A stretch of 64,000 nucleotides of DNA from Ixodes scapularis (lineage: Eukaryota > Arthropoda > Arachnida > Ixodida > Ixodidae). This document shows, one piece after another, positions 61,470-64,000 of this stretch (position 1 is the first letter of the stretch; every line of letters begins with the position of its first letter). The position numbers and the translations under genes were made by a program. Where the stretch lies: assembly GCF_016920785.2 (NCBI RefSeq), contig NW_024609880.1:63737830-63801829 (forward strand), read 5' to 3'. The notes beneath the pieces were generated by a model. It did not search any database. It worked only from the letters and a program-made list of their open reading frames with translations, and was not told where the DNA came from.

Positions 61470-62745
61470 TGGGTAAATCACTTTCAAAGTGTAATTTAAT
61501 TAGAGTTACAATTACTTAGCTCAAAAATTAGTCTATTTACAATTAGAGCTACTACTACGTGAAAAGTAATTAATTGCAATTGCAAATTACTTTTAATAAG
61601 TAAGGCAATTACTTTACAATTACTTATTACTGAGAGCGACCCGACTTTGGGCCATGTAACTTTAAACGAGTTATATAGAATGCAACACATTTAGTCATTC
61701 CTTGCCCCAATACTTGGGGAGGCAGCATCGCTACATAAATGTCACGTATGGTACTTTCCTTTTATGAATTTTGTGAAATTTATGATATAACTCGAGAGTT
61801 TGGGCAATGAAGTACTACGTTCTTACGTTTTTAATAAGTAATAATCAATTAGTTCTTATGCTGGAAGACGCCACATCGGTACAGAATAAATTTGGTTGGC
61901 AGAGTTTTGTTAGCCAGGCAAATAAAAAGGCGACAATTATTCATATATGAATATTTTAATGGTGTTAATATAAAACTAAAATCCACACGCACTAATACGA
62001 CCACATTCATATATAAATGTCATGTTATTGTAAATTATTTACATTGAGTTGAAATTATAATGGCTCGGAAATTTTTATGAGCCGAATCGGGGCTCCCGAA
62101 TCATTGGTGACAATATTCACAGGTGCGAGGTCAGTCTCCAAAATGTTTATGCAAGTAATATCTGGAGCAAAACCACTAGGAAGTAAACTTGAAAATAATA
62201 CAAAGATACAAATATGCAGCAGTATAAAAGATTGACAAAAAAAAAATCAAATTTCATAGACATTTAAAATTCCCAACCTCGGCGTAAAACTAACGCTCGA
62301 ATTAAAAAAAAAAAAAATAATTTGGCATGTTTACTTTATTGTCTTCTGCTCGCACCGCAGGCGGCTCTACACAGCGCCATTGAGGTAGGCTCTAAAGAGG
62401 ATTGTCTCTCAACCAGCGATGTAAGAAAAAAAAAAAAAAAAGAAGAAGAATGCGACGCTATTTTTGTTGCGCGTCCGTGTGCGTGTGTTTTTATGTGTTC
62501 GAGTGTATGACTGAGCGCTATAGGCCGCTTGTGCGTGCGCTGAGGCTTTTGAGAGGTTCCGTCGGCGCCGCAAAGTCTTGCAAAAGTAATTGTAATTGTT
62601 CCGGAAATTTTGCAGTTACTGACGCTAGAAAATTATTGAATTACAATTACAGTTCCTTTTAGCAGAATGTAATTAATTACAAATATAAATTACCAAAAAG
62701 TAATTAAATTACAGTAATTCAATTCCTGTAATTAAATTACTACCT
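61470..62745. mobile_element. Probable hAT-like element with attac/gtaat-rich ends
   Basis: Dense taattacaattac-type repeats at 61490-61640 and again at 62580-62745 flank an AT-rich interior, mirroring the design of the 40213-42312 element. Terminal repeats are not clean (tgggtaaatca versus tactacctgagtttgat) and no target duplication is evident. Confidence 0.4.
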
Positions 62746-63194
62746 GAGTTTGATATCTGGTACGAAGGGCGAAAAAAAAATAATAAGCCATTTCAACCTT
62801 GAATGTGCGAGAAAATATATGTATGGTGAGGCAAAACAAGAATGTGTGACAATCATGCATTTCTAGCTCGTGGACACCTTCCAGCGGCATGAAGAGATCA
62901 AAACGACGTTTTAACACATGCCAGAAGTGACGTGGTTTACGGGCCGTTGTCGCTTGAACGTGAAAACTATCGCTTACACGTGCAGACGGCCGTTTTAGGA
63001 CGCGCTGGACACGGCCGGGGTATAGTTCGGTCCACACGACAGCTTACCCGCGTTCGTGTTGAATATTCACGAATTAATGTTACGACGGCAAGTACCTGCT
63101 TGGCGTTTATTGCCCGCCCTTCCGCGGACCGGAAGTGCGCCCGAAGCGCCACCACCGCGGCAGGACGTAAGGAGAGTCGAGTGTGTACGCGAAC

Positions 63195-63260
63195 CCGATT
63201 TCCTCGCTAAATTTAGCGGGGAAGATGACGTCGCGTGGACCACGTCACGTGACCTCAATG
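63195..63260. repeat. Fragment of the CRE/CLEAR repeat family
   Basis: tttcctcgctaaatttagcg then gggaagatgacgtcgcgtgg and GTCACGTGAC at 63244-63253. Same vocabulary as 857-1227 and 43786-43990. Confidence 0.5.
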
Positions 63261-63269
63261 TCTGCGAGG

Positions 63270-64000
63270 TGGCTCTGGGGGATGGTGGTTTGCACTCGAC
63301 AGATTTTGTGCGGCCCGGTTTTGTCTGCGGCATCAAGTTCGTGTAATTTCAGAACAGTGTTTCAAAACGAATGTTTTGCGAGAATTCGTACATCCATGGG
63401 AAAACGTATTCAGTGCAACACAGGAATGGAACACTAAGGGCTTCGCTTAGTGTTTTAATTCTCGTTCAAATAAAGGCACTCAAAACTTCGTTTCTTTTTT
63501 CTTTTTCTTTTGTAGACGTTTTAACGCAAAAAAACGAAAACAAACAAACAAACAAATGGCGTCATTGCTTGTCCCTTTTTATGTACGGCCGGCGTGCAGC
63601 AGTCTTTTTCCCTGGCCATTATTCTGTCAATTTCTTCTCCCTCTTGCATGTGTACCCGGTCGCTTACAATAACTAGCACGTATATATATATTTTTTTACT
63701 GCACTGCTTTACTGCTATTGCATTCTCGATATGATATAATTATAAATTATAATTTTATAAAATTTGAAATCTTCGCGTAGAAGTTGGGCTACGCTGTCCA
63801 CGAAACGAACTTGGTCGAATTCACCGTAGTCGAATTTCGCTAAAAGGTCGTCGTCGAAACTCAGTTCGACAAAAAATTCGCTACTCGATTTCCGCTCCGC
63901 AATTTATCACGTGCCGTATTTCGCGCTGCAACGCGCATTGAGTAAAAATAATAATTTATAACGGGCTTCCCTGCGAACAAACGGGGAGACCCTCGCTAGC
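63270..64000. other. Unassigned window end
   Basis: AT-rich with a (tcgaat/attcg)-containing stretch at 63815-63890 (tggtcgaattcaccgtagtc) that may be another TTCGAA-rich element cut by the window edge. No gene seen. Confidence 0.4.

Noticed and set aside
1..64000. CRISPR array, operon or bacterial-type terminator signals
   Set aside because: The spliced gene, SINEs and DNA transposons show this is animal nuclear DNA. The tandem repeats have no unique spacers, and the hairpins are foldback elements.

Overview
This window is nuclear DNA from an animal, most likely a chelicerate arthropod and probably an ixodid tick. It carries the 3' three quarters of one spliced gene, HACL1 (2-hydroxyacyl-CoA lyase 1), on the + strand. 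Eleven coding exons between 72 and 46258 sum to 1281 nt (426 residues plus a TAA stop). All ten internal junctions keep the reading frame and align collinearly from about residue 154 to the end of the human protein. The first ~150 residues, including the cofactor-activating glutamate region, lie upstream of the window. The tick assignment is inference. It rests on several tRNA-derived SINE copies whose body (CACGTTAAAGACCCC-like core) resembles tick Ruka-type SINEs, on kilobase-scale introns packed with small DNA transposons, and on the arthropod-like HACL1 sequence. I cannot name the genus.

Layout. 72-46258: HACL1 exons separated by introns of 1.7-8.8 kb. The introns hold non-autonomous transposons and their remnants: hAT-like elements with 8-bp target-site duplications, TTAA-flanked piggyBac-like elements, TA-flanked Tc1/mariner/pogo-like MITEs, long foldback hairpins, tRNA-derived SINEs, and three arrays of one 12-bp minisatellite unit. 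Two of the ten introns use GC-AG splice sites. A 100-N assembly gap (28706-28805) lies in intron 6. 46259-about 46390: HACL1 3' UTR with two AATAAA signals. 46400-48400: repeats and unassigned sequence. 48400-51250: CpG-rich, promoter-like DNA with one plausible first coding exon of a second + strand gene (48754-48840, low confidence). 51250-64000: mostly unassigned intergenic or first-intron DNA with more foldback elements, a broken transposase remnant near 54.1-54.6 kb, and a second CpG-rich block at 60.0-61.3 kb.

Function. HACL1 is a peroxisomal thiamine-diphosphate enzyme that cleaves 2-hydroxyacyl-CoA into formyl-CoA and an aldehyde one carbon shorter (alpha-oxidation of phytanic and 2-hydroxy fatty acids). 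The window encodes the C-terminal TPP-binding domain (GDS...NN motif) and ends in Ser-Lys-Met, a peroxisomal PTS1 signal. I found no convincing new gene system. The most distinctive items are the transposon structures with diagnosable target sites, a natural empty-site/filled-site comparison inside a local duplication, a MITE family carrying CRE and CLEAR-type palindromes, and the GC-AG introns.
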